In this document: positions 12,288 through 26,138 of the stretch, piece after piece | Layout: each line of letters starts with the position of its first letter | Numbering within the stretch: position 1 is the first letter of the stretch | Origin: Antedon mediterranea | Taxonomy: Eukaryota; Echinodermata; Crinoidea; Comatulida; Antedonidae | Assembly: GCF_964355755.1 (NCBI RefSeq) | Contig: NC_092673.1 | Coordinates: 19,971,001 to 20,035,000, forward strand | Direction of reading: 5' to 3' | DNA length: 64,000 nt | The notes under the pieces: model-generated | What the model saw: only the letters and a program-made list of their open reading frames with translations | The model's database searches: none | What the model was told of the DNA's origin: nothing | Program-made: the position numbers and the translations under genes

Positions 12288-13812
12288 TTTCTCTTCTTTC
12301 TTTCTGTATGATTTTTGTGGAACGCTTTTCTCGAAAACTTGCAAACATAACATTTTGTAACTTTCTCAACATATCGTCGTGCACATGAAGATGTGCAGCG
12401 AAGCTTTTCATGATGTTTACAATTGCGCAACGTGACTTACGCGCGATTTAACAATTTTGTCGTATTTAACATAGCTCGACAACCAAATAACATTTCAACT
12501 TGAAACTTTGCAAAAGTTTAATTTATATCATGCGCTAACTTTCTGTTGACAAAAAATTGCGTATTTTACACAAAGTTACGCGCGCACGCGCATATAAAAT
12601 TTCAAAATGCGCAAAATTAATTTTTAATCAACTTTCTACGCGTTTCATGTCGTTTTAAGCATGTCAACAATTCCCACGCGTGCGCACATTTTTACGTGTG
12701 CGGTGCGCACGTAGCATCGAAAACGTATTTTTTTTGCGTAATTTATGTTTTTCCAGCCTTTTCTAGTAATTTTACCAAATTTTAAACAATTTCGACTTAA
12801 AGATACGTCATACGAGCACGTCGAATTGGACAATTTGCGCGCGTTTTTTATGAAAAGGTTAAAAAATTCGTTTAAAATATGCCTTTTTTTAAACAGTCGT
12901 AATTTCTAACCTAAACGGTCAAATTTTTGTGGATGACATATTCTAGAAGTAGATGAGTTATAGATATCGGATCAGGTATTAATATGGCTAACCGGACATA
13001 GTGACGTCATCGTATGGCCACGCGAATATAAAATTTAGGATTTTTGTATCATTCGTCATAGCTCATCACATTGAATAGAGCGCATCTCCACTTATCCGAT
13101 TTCCATTTTCACCCCGATTTTGATATTGTCTAGGTCAATCAACTATCTTTCGCATGAGTTAAAAATATTTTAATTTTTTTGACGTCATCATGCCTAAAAA
13201 TTTAAATCACGTGTGGCATCAATTTCATCTTTACAGTAAATTTTAATCTGTTATAGCTCGAAAGAATAAAATGTGATAATCACGATTAAAACTTTTTCTG
13301 GAAGCTATTGGATTGTAGATACGAAATTATGTAAAAATGTTGCCAATCGGATGTTGTGACGTCATTATATGGCCAGTTAAATAAAAAAGGTCGTATTTTC
13401 ATCTTTTGCGTCATAATTCATTACATTTAAAAGAGCGCGCATCAATATTTCACGTATTCAAATTTCTTCTACACGCTAATACGTTGTTGCTGAGATAATT
13501 TCCTTTCGGAATTGCTGTCTTTGCGTTTCATTTTAAAACCGTCAACATGTTAAAAATTGCAATAAATAGCGGGTCCCGTAATTTCACCTATTCTACACTG
13601 TATGTGATATGGATACAGATTATACTGTGTATACTATATATGAATTTAAATAATAAAATTCAGCAATAACAAACATATCATATTCTTCAGTTCAGGTCAT
13701 AATGCCAACGTGAACACTTCCTTTTGTCCTCAACCTATCCCCTTAATGTTAATGTTGCACCACTTGCGCGGCGGATAACCAAACTCGTCAAAGTGACGAG
13801 TTACATGTCTAG
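12288..13812 (+). mobile_element. Array unit, class X (copy 2), long
   Basis: Close copy of 7615-9146, again without a left module. Right repeat GCGGATAACCAA, hairpin 13782-13802, CTAG 13809-13812. Confidence 0.87.
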
Positions 13813-15399
13813 TTAGTTATCCGCACTTGGCGGATAACTCCTTGTTATTGTATGGGATCAATATTTTTTTCTGTATTATTCTTCTTTCTTTCTCGCTATT
13901 TTTGTGTAGAGCGTTTCTCTAAAATGTGTAAACATAACATTTTATAACTTTGACAACATGTGGGCATTTACGTGAAGTTGTGCACCTCCTATTTTTGAAT
14001 TACGTCAGAGTTGCGCAACGTGACTTACGCGCGATTTTATGATTTTTTATGATTGATCATAGATTAAAAACTAAAAGTGATTTTTAATTGACACTTTGTG
14101 AAAGTTTAATTTATATCATGCGCTAACTTTCTGTTTGAAAAAAATTGCGTGTTTTACACAAAGTTACGCGCGCACGCGCATTTAAAATTTCAAAATGCGC
14201 AAAAATAATTTCTAATCAACTTTCTACGCGTTTCATGTCATTTTAAGCATGTACAAAATTACCGCGCGCGCGAAAAATATTACGCGCACGGTGCGCATAG
14301 AGCATGAAAATCATGTTTTTTTCTCTTGAATTGTGATTTTCCAGCCTTTCCTAGTCATTTTCAAAAAGATTGACATCATTTCAAATTAAAATTACGTCAT
14401 ACGAACACGTTGATTTAGCCCATTTGCGCGCTTTTTAGTTGAAAAAGTTACAAAATGTTGTCAAAATTATGCCTATTTTGAATGTTTTATAGCTTCTCAG
14501 GATCAACGATTACCCTAATTTTTTTAACTTAATATGTAAGCAGATATGTTGTAGATATGAATTCATGCAGAATTTTTACCTCACGGATGTTGTGACGTCA
14601 TCATATGGCCACACGAATGTAAAATATAGGATTTTTTTGTCTTTCGTTATTGCTCATCACATTCAATGGAGCGCATCACGCTTATACGTATTTCTTTTTC
14701 TCCGAGATTTTAATATTGTCTAGGTCAATCAACTATCTTTCGCATGAGATAAAAATATTTTAATTTTTATGACGTCATCATGCCTAAAAATTTTAATTAC
14801 GTGGGTCATTAATTTCATCTTTACAGTAAATTTTAATCTGTAATAGCCCGTCAAAATAAAATGTGATAATCACGATTAAAACATTTTCTGGAAGCTCTTG
14901 GATTGTAGATATGAAATCATGTGAACATTTTGCCAATCAGATGCTGTGACGTCATCATATTGCAAGTTAAATAAAAAAAGTCGTATTTTCATCTTTTGCA
15001 TCATAGTTCATTATATTTAAAAGAGCGCGCATCAATATAAAACGTATTCAAATTTCTTCTACACGTTAATATGTTGTTGCTGAGATAATTTGCTTCCGAA
15101 ATTGCTATCTTAGTGTTTCATCTTGATACCGTCGCCATGTTACAAATTTGAATAAATGGCGGGTCCCGTAATTTCACCTATTCTACACTGTATGTAACAT
15201 GTATACAGATTATACTGTTTGCATGTATATACTATATGACACAAAATTGACAGAATTCAGCACTAACAACATATCATATTCTTCAGATCAGGTCATAATG
15301 CCATAATTTTTTCTGTGTGCAATATTCTAACGTATGACGTGCACGTGGCGTTTGTCGTGCGGATAACTAACTCGTCAAAGTGACGAGTTACATGTCTAG
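13813..15399 (+). mobile_element. Array unit, class A (Z copy 2), one left module
   Basis: Left palindrome 13816-13838. Nearly identical to 10667-12287 without the 34-bp duplication. Hairpin 15369-15389, CTAG 15396-15399. Confidence 0.88.
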
Positions 15400-16919
15400 T
15401 TCTGTATTATTCTTCTGTCTTTCTTCCTTTTTTTGTGAGCCCTGTTTCTCTAAAATGTGTGAACAGAACATATCATAACTTTGTCAACATATAGATATTT
15501 ACGTGAAGTTGTGCACCTCCTATTTTTGAAAAACGTCAGAGTTGCGCAACGTGACTTGCGCGCAATTTTATGAATTTAAATGATTGATCATAGATTAAAA
15601 ACCGAAAGTCATTTTGTATTGAGACTTGGTGAAAATTTAATTCATATCAAGAGTCAACTTTCTGTGGATTAAAAATGGCATGTTTCACACAAAGTTACGC
15701 GCGCACGCGCATTTAAAATTTTAAAATGCGAAAAATCAATTTCTAATCAATTTTCTACGCATTTCTTGTCATTTTGAGTATGTCAAAAATTCCCACACGT
15801 GCGCAAATTTTTACGCGCGAGGGGGGCACGTAGCTTTAAAAACATACTTTTTTCCCGTGATTTATGTTTTTCCAGCCTTTTCTAGTAATTTTACCAACTT
15901 TTAAACAATTTCGACTTAAAATTACGTCATTACGAGCACGTCGAATTGAATAATTTGCGCGCGTATTTGATCAAAAAGCTAAAAAAATCGTCAAAATTAT
16001 GCCTTTTTTTAAACAGTCGTAGTTTCTAAACTAAACGGTGAAAGTTATTTTTATTACATATTCTGGAAGTTGATGAGTTGTAGATATCAAATCATACATT
16101 AATATGGCTAACAGCACATTTTGACGTCATCGTATGGCCACGCGAATATAAAATATAGGATTTTTGTCTCTTTCGTTATTGCTCATCACTTTCAATGGAG
16201 CGCATCACGCTTATCCGTATTCCATTTTCTCCGAGATTTTAATATGGTCTAGGTCAATCAACTACCTTTCGTATGAGTTAAAAATATTTTAATATTTGTA
16301 ACGTCATCATGCCTAAAAATGTTAATTACTTGGGTCATTAATTTCATCTTTACAGTAAATTTTAATCTGTTATCGCTCGTAAGAACAAAATGGGATAATC
16401 ACGATTAAATGTTTTCTGGAAGCTATTGAATTGTAGATACGAAATCATGTAAACATTTTGCCAATCGGATGTTGTGACGTCATCATATGGCCAGTTAAAA
16501 AAAAAAAGTCGTATTTTCATCTTTTGCGTCATAGTTCATTACATTTAAAAGAGCGCGCATCAATATTTCACGTGTTCAAATTTCTTCTACACGTTAATAT
16601 GTTGTTGCTGAGATAATTTCCTTCCGAAATTGCTACATTCGCGTTTCATTTTGAAACCGTCAATATGTTAAAAATTTGAATAAATAGCGGGTCCCGTAAT
16701 TTCACCTATTCTACACTGTATGTGATATGTATAAAGATTATACTGTGTATACTATATGACACAAAATAACAGAATTCAGCAATAAAAACATATCATATTC
16801 TTCAGTTCAGGTCACAATGCCATAATCTTTTTCCGTGTGCAATATTCCAACGTATGACGTGCACGTGGCGTTTGTCGTGCGGATAACTAACTCGTCAAAG
16901 TGACGAGTTTCATGTCTAG
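15400..16919 (+). mobile_element. Array unit, class A, long, no left module
   Basis: Starts TTCTGTATTATTCTTCTGTC directly after the previous CTAG. Diverged body with both subrepeats. Hairpin 16889-16909, CTAG 16916-16919. Confidence 0.85.
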
Positions 16920-19907
16920 TTCTGTATTATTAGTTATCCGCTTAGTAGCGGATAACTCCTTGTAATCGTCCTGTTTCATCAAATTTTTTGGTTATCCGCA
17001 ACTTATGAAGTTGCGGATAATTGGTTATCCGCAACTTATGAAGTTGCGGATAACCCTTGTTATTGTAAATATCTTTTTTTTTTTTTTCATCTTCTTTATT
17101 CTTCTTTCTTTCCCGGAATTTTGTTGCATGCATATCTCTCATCCTTGTCAACATATGATTTTACAACTTGGTCATCATATAGATATTTATCTGAAGTTGT
17201 GCACCTCCATATTTTGAATGACGTCAGAGTTGCGCAACGTGACTTACGCGCGATTTTATGAATTTCAATGATTGATCATAGGATAAAAAATAAAAGTCAT
17301 TTTGAATTGACACTTAGTGAAAATTTAAGTTACTAGATGGCACGCTCGCTTCGCTCGCGTACCATCTAGGTCGTGCCCACAGATGGTTCTCGAATACACA
17401 GTATTTCCAGCGAGAAAAAAATGGAGATTTCAAATGTACGTACTGCAGGACTATAATACATTGTCGTTTACAGAAACGAATAAATATACACAATGATTTA
17501 TTTAGTCAACCAAAATTAGCACCCTGGGAATTACTTCCGAGAGAGAAATAAAATGAGTCATTTTTTTTTTATTTGGACTCATTTAAACAAACCCAATTTG
17601 TGTTTTGTATGTAACATTAGGCCTAAGGGTTGAGGGATGGGGGAAGAAGATAGGTACAAAGAGGAAACATTTTAAAATATATTCTTATCCACTCAGTAAC
17701 GAAATAATGTTTTTAATGTTTTAGGCCTATAAATAATATACCACTAAATACAGTAAAACATTTACGATTTAATACTTTGTTAAAACTCTCACTGTCATAG
17801 TCGATTGAAATAGTAAAGTACATGTAACGATACACCACTACGTACGTTTATATATTTTTAAATTATTAATTAATACAAACGTTGAGAAGCAACTGTCAAT
17901 AATAACGTTTATTTATTTGTATATTATATGTTTATAATCTAACAGTAGGGCCTACCCACATTCACAGTAATAAAGTTTATTTGTATATTTGTTTATATTA
18001 TATCTAACAGTACCAACACTCACAGTAAGAAATTTGCGATTCAAATTGCGATCAAAAGTGGTTAATACCTTAACAGTATTGTACAGCATTGCAATACTAT
18101 TTATGTTTATTCTCCAAGGGGGCCCATAAATCTAAATCTATACCTCTATGGTTAAACCAAATAATTTGGAATGTTCCATTCATCACAAATCAATACATTT
18201 GTAAAAACGTATATTACATGTATCAAAATAGCATTTTTTAAAGAAAATCGGCCTGTCTTCAACATTATGATGCTGTACTCGAACAGTTCAACCGGTTTTC
18301 AGCTATTAAAAATAATTATCGTAGGAGGAGATAGGAAAATGCGAAGTGTCCTCGTATTATTGTGTGCGGGTATTTTTCAAATTGACATCCATTAGACAGT
18401 GTATACCACGATCGGAAAACACCCCTATTTGGGGCAAATCGTTGAACCTAAATTCGTTTTAATCGTCAATAACTAATTATCGAACTCAATTTAATTAGTA
18501 AACAGGGTTACATCAGGTGGTTAAAATTAATACCGAAAGTACGAACCAACTTTATATACCATCGAGTAAACATTCTAGAAATAACGCACGATTTACCGAT
18601 TTTTGCCCTTACGTAAATTTATATATAGATATCAAGGGAAAACTTTCTATGGATTAAAAATGGCATGTTTCACAAGAAGTTACGCGCGCACGCGCATTTA
18701 AAATTTTAAAATGCGCAAAATTAATTTCTAATCAACTTTCTACGCTGATCATGACATTTTTAGCATGTCAAAAATTCCCACGCGCGCGAAAAAAATTACG
18801 CGTAAGGTGCGCACGGAGCATGAAAATCATGTGTTTTTTTCTTGAATTATGATTTTACAGCCTTTCTTAGTCATTTTAAAAGAGATTTACATCATTTCAA
18901 ATTAAAATGACGTCATACGAACACGTTGATTTAGACAATTTGCGTGCGTTTTAGTTGCAAAAGTGACAAAATATTGTCAAAATTATGCCTACTTTGAATC
19001 TATTATAGCTCCTCAGGATCAACCGTTACCCCCAATTTTTTTAATTTAATATGTAAGCAGAGATGTTGTAGATATGAATTCATGCAGAATCTTTACCCCT
19101 CGGATGTTATGACGTCATCGTATGGCCACACGAATGTAAAATATTGGATTTTTGACTGTTTCGCTATTGCTCATTACATTAAATAGAGCGCATATCGCTT
19201 ATACGTATTCCATTTCCTAAGATATTTTAATACTGTCTAGGTCAACAACTATCTTTCGCATGAGTTAAAAATATTTAAATTTTTATGACGTCATCATGTC
19301 TAAAAATGTAAATAACGTGGGTCACCTATTTTCATCTTTACAGTAAATTTCAATCTGTTATAGCTCGTCAGAATAAAAAGTGATAATCATGATTAAAACG
19401 TTTTCTGGAAGCTATTGGATTGTAGATACGAATTCATGTGAACATTTTGCCAATCAGATGTTGTGACATCATCATATGGCCAGTTGAATTCAAAAAGTCA
19501 TATTTTCATCTCTTGCGTAAAAGTTCATTGCGTTTAAACGAGAGCGCATCTCACTTTTACGTGCCCAAAATTCTTCAAATTTGTTTTAATGTAATTATTT
19601 AGATAATTATCTTCTAAAATTGTTATCTTTATATGTCAATTTGATGATGTCATCGTGTTAATAATTAGTTTTAAAAGATGTGTCTCGTAATTTCGTCTAT
19701 GCTACACTGTATAATATATACAGTTTATTTGTAAAATACTGTAATATGGTGTATGCTACATAATAGGTACAATTCAGCACTGTAAACACATTTATTTCAT
19801 GTCATAGGATGGCATAATAATTGTCGAGGTTCATATAGTTTAAATTATGTGCATGTTGCGTTTGCGCGGATAACCCGAACTCGTCAAAGTGACGAGTTCA
19901 AATCTAG
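16920..19907 (+). mobile_element. Array unit, class Y, three left modules, split by a nested Helitron
   Basis: Left palindromes: 16933-16956 (GTTATCCGC/GCGGATAAC, short), 16990 to about 17020, and 17023-17055 (perfect 15-bp stem GGTTATCCGCAACTT, loop ATG). The body is interrupted at 17333-18629; without that insertion the unit is about 1.69 kb and closely matches 33338-34968. Hairpin 19878-19898 preceded by GCGGATAACCCG; CTAG 19904-19907. Confidence 0.88.
17333..18629 (-). mobile_element. Canonical non-autonomous Helitron (1297 bp) nested in an array unit
   Basis: Read on the minus strand it starts TC (at 18629) and ends in a hairpin closing with CTAG (17336-17333). It sits exactly between host A and T. 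Removing it restores TTTAAGTTATATCAAGGG-like sequence as found in other units (near 28828 and 33672), with no target duplication. The terminal hairpin has a 13-bp stem CTAGATGGTACGC with one G-T wobble on the minus strand. There is no coding capacity. Inside, a diverged tandem repeat of about 60-70 bp lies at about 17898-18027. TC start, CTRR end, 3' hairpin and A/T insertion are the defining marks of Helitrons, and its orientation is opposite to the array. Confidence 0.93.
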
Positions 19908-21196
19908 TTTTTTTCTGTATTATTGGTTATCCGCTCTTGGCGGATAACCTTTTGTTATTGTCAGGATCTTTTTTTTTTTTTTTTGGTTATCCGCACTTGG
20001 CGGATAACCCCTTGTTATTGTCAGGATCTTTTTTTTTTTCTTTTTTTTTTTTTTCTATATTCTTCTTTCTTTCCACGAATTTTGTTGCTAGTGTATCTCT
20101 AAATCTTCTTAACATAACATTGTATAACTTTATGAGAAGATTGAACTCTATTTGAAGATGTCGTAATAAGGTTTTCGGTCTCGTCCGAGTTGCGTAGCGT
20201 AAGTTACGCGCGATTTTATGAATTTCAATGATTGATCATAGATTAAAAACCAAAAGTCATTTTGTATTGAAACTTGGTGAAAATTTAAGTTATATCACGC
20301 GCAAACTTTCTATGGATTAAAAATGGCAGGTTGCGCAGAAAGTTACGCGCGCACATGCGTTTAAAATTTCAAAATGCGAAAAATCAACTTCTAATCAATT
20401 TTCTACGCGTTTCATGTCATTTTGAGCATTTCAAAAATTCCCACGCTTGCGCACTTTTTTACGCGCGCGTGCGCACGTAGCGCAAAAACATCTTCTTTTT
20501 TTTAGATTTTTGTTTTTCCAGTCTTTTCTAGTAAATTTACCAACTTTCAAACAATTTGGACTTAAAATCACGTCATACGAGCACGTAGAATTGAACAATT
20601 TGCGCGCGTTTTTTATGAAAAAGTTCAAAAATTCGTGAAAATTATGCCTTTTTTTAAAAAATCATAGATTCTAAACTCCGTGGTGAACATTTTTAAAATT
20701 TCAGATTCTGGTAGTAGATGAGTTGTAGATATCAAATCATGTATCGATATGGCTAACCGTACATTGTGACGTCATAGTATGGCCACTCGAATATAAAATA
20801 TAGGATTTTTGTCTCTTTCGCATAACTCATCACATTTAATAGAGCGCATCTCCACTTATCCGTATTCCATTTCTCCCCATTTTGTTATATTATCTAGGCC
20901 AATCAATTACCTTTCACATGATTTACCATTTTTAAAATTGTGATGGCGTCATCATGGTCAAAAGCGTCATTAACTTTGGTCACTTATTTTCACCTATTCT
21001 GAACAGTATGTAGTACGTATACAGTACATGTGTTATACCGTATATATTTAGACGTGACACAAAATAGAGAGCGCACTAACATTTTTTCAATGGCATAATC
21101 GTTTTTCTGCGCGCAATATTCTAACTTATGTGTCATGCGCGTGGCTTTTGCGATGCGGATAACCTAACTCGTCCGTAGTGACGAGTTCAAATCTAG
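19908..21196 (+). mobile_element. Array unit, class B, short, two left modules
   Basis: Left palindromes 19925-19949 and 19985-20009, each followed by TTGTTATTGTCAGGATC and a T-run. Hairpin 21166-21187 with loop CGTAGT, CTAG 21193-21196. This is the first unit of the short, single-subrepeat block. Confidence 0.87.
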
Positions 21197-22414
21197 TTGG
21201 TTATCCGCACTTGGCGGATAATTGGTTATCCGCACTTGGCGGATAACCCCTTGTTATTGTCAGGATCTTTTTCTATGTTCTTCTTTCTTTCCACGATTTT
21301 TGTTCGCAGCGTATCTCTAATTCTGGCCAACATATGATTGTATAACTTTGTCAAAAGATTGCCCTGTAGCTGTAGATGTGCAAGAAACTTTTTTTTTCAA
21401 ATTTCGAGTCGCGCAGCGTAAGTTACGCGCGATTTTGTGAATTTCAATGACTGATCATAGAATAAAAACTAAAAGTCGCTTGGTATTGAAACTTGGTGAA
21501 AGTTTAAGTCATATAACGCGCAAACTTTCTATGGATTAAAAATGGCATGTTTAACAAAAAGTTACGCGCGCACGCGCGTTTAAAATTTCAAATTGCGAAA
21601 TATCCATTTCTAATCAACTTTCTACGCGTTTCAGGGCATTTTGAGCATTTCAAAAATTCCCAGGCGTGCGCAATTTTTTTACGCGCGCGTGCGCACGTAG
21701 CGCAAAAACATCTTTTTTTTGTTTGATTTTTGTTTTTCCAGCCTTTTCTAGTAAATTTACCAATTTTCAATCAATTTCGACTTAAAATTACGTCATACAA
21801 GCACGTCGAATTGAACAATTTGCGCGCGTTTTTGATGAAAAAGTTCAAAAATTTGTGAAAATTATGCCTTTCTTTAAAAAGTCATAGATTCTAAACTCCG
21901 TGGTGAACATTTTTAAAATTTCAGATTCTGGAAGTAGATGAGTTGTAGATATCGAATCATGCATCGATATAACTAACCGGAAATTGTGACGTCATCGTAT
22001 GGCCATTCGAATATAAAATATAGGATTTTTGTCTCTTTCGCATAGCTCATCACATTTAATAGAGCGCATCTCCATTTATCCGTATTCCATTTCCCCCCAT
22101 TTTGTTATATTGTCTAGGCCAATCAATTATCTTTCGCATGATCTACCATTTTTTAAATTGTGATGACGTCATCATGTCCAAAAGCGTCAATAACTTGGGT
22201 CCCTTATTTTCACCTATTCTGCACTGTATGTAGTACGTATACAGAATATAGTGTATACCGTATACACTTTGACGTGACGCAAAATAGAGAGCGCACTGAC
22301 ATTTTTTCAATGGCGTAATCGTTTTTCTGCGCGCAATATTCTAACGTATGACGTGCACGTGGCCTTTGCGCTGCGGATAACCTAACTCGTCCGAAGTGAC
22401 GAGTTCAAGTCTAG
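21197..22414 (+). mobile_element. Array unit, class B, short, two abutting left modules
   Basis: Left palindromes 21199-21221 and 21224-21248 are almost contiguous: the first lacks its trailing spacer and T-run. Hairpin 22384-22405 with loop CGAAGT, CTAG 22411-22414. Confidence 0.87.
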
Positions 22415-23626
22415 TTGGTTATCCGCACTTGGCGGATAACCCCTTGTTATTGTCAGGATCTTTTTTTTTCTTTTTTTTTTTCTATCTTATTCTTCTTTCT
22501 TTCCCGGAATTTTGTTCGCAGCGTATCTCTAATTCTGGCCAATATAAGATTGTGTAACTTTGTCATAAGATTGACCTCTAGCTGTAGATGTGCAGGACGT
22601 TTCGTTTTTTAACTTTAGAGTCGCGCAGCGTAAGTTACGCGCGATTTTATGAATTTCAATGATTGATCATAGCTTAGAAATCAAAAGTCATTTTGTAATG
22701 AAACTTGGTGAAAATTTAAGTCATATCAAGCGCAAACTTTCTATGGATTAAAAATGGCAAGTTTGACAAAAAGTTACGCGTGCACGCGCGTTTAAAATTT
22801 CAAAATGCGAAAAATCAATTTCTAATCAACTTTCTACGCGTTTCATGTCATTTTGAGCATTTCAAAAATTCCCTTGCGTGCGCAATTTTTTTACGCGCGC
22901 GTGCGCACGTAGCCCAGAAACATCTTTTTTTTGCTTGATTTTTGTTTTTTCAGCCTTTTCTAGTAAGTTTATCAATTTTAAATCAATTTCGACTTAAAAT
23001 CACGTCATACGAGCACGTAGAATTAAACAATTTGCGCGCAATTTTGATGAAAAAGTTCAAAAATTTGTGAAAATTATGCCTTTTTTTAAACAGTCATAGA
23101 TTCTAAACTACGTCGTAAACTTTTTTATATTTACATATTCTGGTAGTAGATGAGTTGTAGATATCGAATCATGTATCAATATGGCTATCAGGACATTGTG
23201 ACGTCATCGTATGGCCACTCGAATATAAAATATAGGATTTTTTTCTCTTTCGTATAGCTCATCACATTTAATAGAGCGCATCTCCACTTATCCGTATTCC
23301 ATTGCCCTCCATTTCTTTATATTGCCTATGTCAATCAATTATCTTTCGCATGATTCACCATTTTAAAAATTGTTATGACGTCATCATGTGCAAAAGCCTC
23401 AATAACTTTGGTCACTTATTTTCACCTATTCTGAACTGTATGTAGTACGTATACGGTATATAGTGTATACCGTATACACTTTGACGTGACACAAAATAGA
23501 GAGCGCACTCACATTTTTTCAATGGCATAATCGTTTTTCTGCGCGCAATATTCCAACGTATGACGTGCACGTGGCTTTAGGACTGCGGATAACCTAACTC
23601 GTCCGTAGTGACGAGTTCAAATCTAG
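22415..23626 (+). mobile_element. Array unit, class B, short, one left module
   Basis: Left palindrome 22417-22441, then a broken T-run. Hairpin 23596-23617, CTAG 23623-23626. Confidence 0.87.
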
Positions 23627-24844
23627 TTGGTTATCCGCACTTGGCGGATAACCCCTTGTTATTGTCAGGATCTTTTTTTTTTTTTTTTTTTTTTTTTTTC
23701 TATGTTATTCTTCTTTCTTTCCCTGAATTTTGTTGGCAGCGTATCTCAAATTCTGGCAAACAAAAGATTGTGTAACTTTTTCATAAGATTGACCTGTAGC
23801 TGTAGATGTGCAGGACGTTTCGTTTTTTGACTTTATAGTTGCGCAGCGTAAGTTACGCGCGTTTTTGTGATTTTTGCGTATTTAACATATATCAAAAACC
23901 AAAAAGCAATTTTAATTGAAACTTGGCAAAAGTGTAGTTTATATCATGCGCTAACTTTCTATGGATTGAAAATCGCACTTTTCCATAAAGTTACGCGCGC
24001 ACGCGCGTTTAAAATTTCAAAATGCGTAAAATCATTTTCTAATCAACTTTCTACGCGTTTCAGGTCATTTTGAGCATTTCAAAAATTCCCACGCGTGCGC
24101 AAATTTTTTACGCGCGCGTGCGCACGTAGCGCAGAAACATCTTTTTTTTGCTTGATTTTTGTTTTTTCAGCCTTTTCTAGTAAATTTACCAATTTTCAAT
24201 CAATTTCGACCTAAAATCACGTCATACGAGCACGTAGAATTGAACAATTTGCACGCGTTTTTGATGAAAAAGTTCAAAAATTCGTCAAAATTATGCCTTT
24301 CTTAAAACCGTCATAAATTCTAAACTATGTGGTGAACATTTTTTAAATTACATATTCTGGAAGTAGATGAGTTGTCTTTATCGAATCTTGCATTAATATG
24401 GCTAACTGAATATTATGACGTCATCGTATGGCCACTCGAATAAAAAATATAGGATTTTTTTCTCTTTCGTCATAGCTCGTCACATTTAATAGAGCGCATC
24501 TCCACTTATCCGTATTCCATTTCCCTCAATTTTCTTATATTATCTAGGTCAATCAATTATCTTTCGCACGATTCACCATTTTCAAAATTGTGATGACGTC
24601 ATCATGTTCAAAAGCGTCAATAACTTTGGTCACTTATTTTCACCTATTCTGCACTGTATGTAGTACGTATACAGTATATAGTGTATACCGTATATACTCA
24701 GACGTGACGAAAAATAAAGAGCACACTGAAATTGTTTCAATGATTTAATCGTCTTTCTGCGCGCAATATTTTAACGTATGACGTGCACGTGGCCTTTGCG
24801 CTGCGGATAACCTAACTTGTACGTAGTGACGAGTTCAAATCTAG
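23627..24844 (+). mobile_element. Array unit, class B, short, one left module, damaged 3' hairpin
   Basis: Left palindrome 23629-23653. The 3' stem is mutated on its left arm (AACTTGTA instead of AACTCGTC) at 24814-24835, which weakens pairing. CTAG 24841-24844 is intact. Confidence 0.86.
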
Positions 24845-24959
24845 TTGGTTATCCGCACTTGGCGGATAACCCCTTGTTATTGTCAGGATCTTTTTTTTTT
24901 TTTTTTTTTTTTTTTTTGGTTATCCGCACTTGGCGGATAACCCCTTGTTATTGTCAGAA

Positions 24960-24991
<32 letters not shown>

Positions 24992-26138
24992 CTATGTTAT
25001 TCTTCTTTCTTTCCCTGAATTTTGTTGGCAGCGTATCTCTAATTCTGGCAAACAAAAGATTGTGTAACTTTTTCATAAGATTGACCTGTAGCTGTAGATG
25101 TGCAGGACGTTTCGTTTTTTGACTTTAGAGTCCCGCAGCGTGAGTTACGCGCGATTTTGTGAATTTTGCGTATTTAACATAGATCGAAAACGAAAAAGCA
25201 ATTTTAATTGAAACTTGGCAAAAGTGTAATTTATATCATGCGCTAACTTTCTATGGATTTAAAATGGCACTTTTCTTAAAAGTTACGCGCGCACGCGCGT
25301 TCAAAATTTCAAAATGCGAAAAATTCATTTCTAATCAACTTTCTATGCGTTTCATGTCATTTTGAGCATTTCAAAAATTCCCACGTGTGCGCAATATTTT
25401 TACGCGCGCGTGCGCACGTATAGCAAAAACATCTTTTTTTTGCTTGATTTTTGTTTTTTCAGCCTTCTCTAGTAATTTTACCAACTTTCAATCAATTTCG
25501 ACTTAAAATCACGTCACACGAGCACGTAGAATTGGATAATTTGCGCGTGTTTTTGATGAAAAACTTCAAAAAATCGTCAAAATTAGACCTTTTTTTAAAC
25601 AGTAATAAATTCTAAACTACGAGGTGAACTTTTTTAAAATTACATATTCTGGAAGTAGATGAGCTGTTTTTCTCGAATCATGCATTGATATGACTAACCG
25701 GACATTGTGACGTCATCGTATGGCCACCCGAATATAAAATATAGGATTTTTTTCTCTTTCGTCATAGCTCGTCAAATTTAATAGAGCGCATCTCCACTTA
25801 TCCGTATTCCATTTTACTCAATTTTTTTATATTGTCTAGATCAATCAATTATCTTTCGCATGATTTACCATTTTTAAAATTGTGATGACGTCATTATGTT
25901 CAAATGCGTCAATAACTTTGGTCACTTATTTTCACCTATTCTGCACTGTATGTAGTACATATACAGTATATAGTGTATACCGTACACACTTAGACGCGAC
26001 ACAAAATAGAGGGGTCACTAACATTTTTTCAATGGCATAATCGTTTTTCTGCGCGCAATATTCTAACTTAGGTGTCATGCGCGTGGGTTTTGCGATGCGG
26101 ATAACCTAACTCGTCCGTAGTGACGAGTTCAAATCTAG
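24845..26138 (+). mobile_element. Array unit, class B, short, two left modules
   Basis: Left palindromes 24847-24871 and 24918-24942, each followed by a long T-run. The second half is very similar to that of the next unit. Hairpin 26108-26129, CTAG 26135-26138. Confidence 0.87.
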
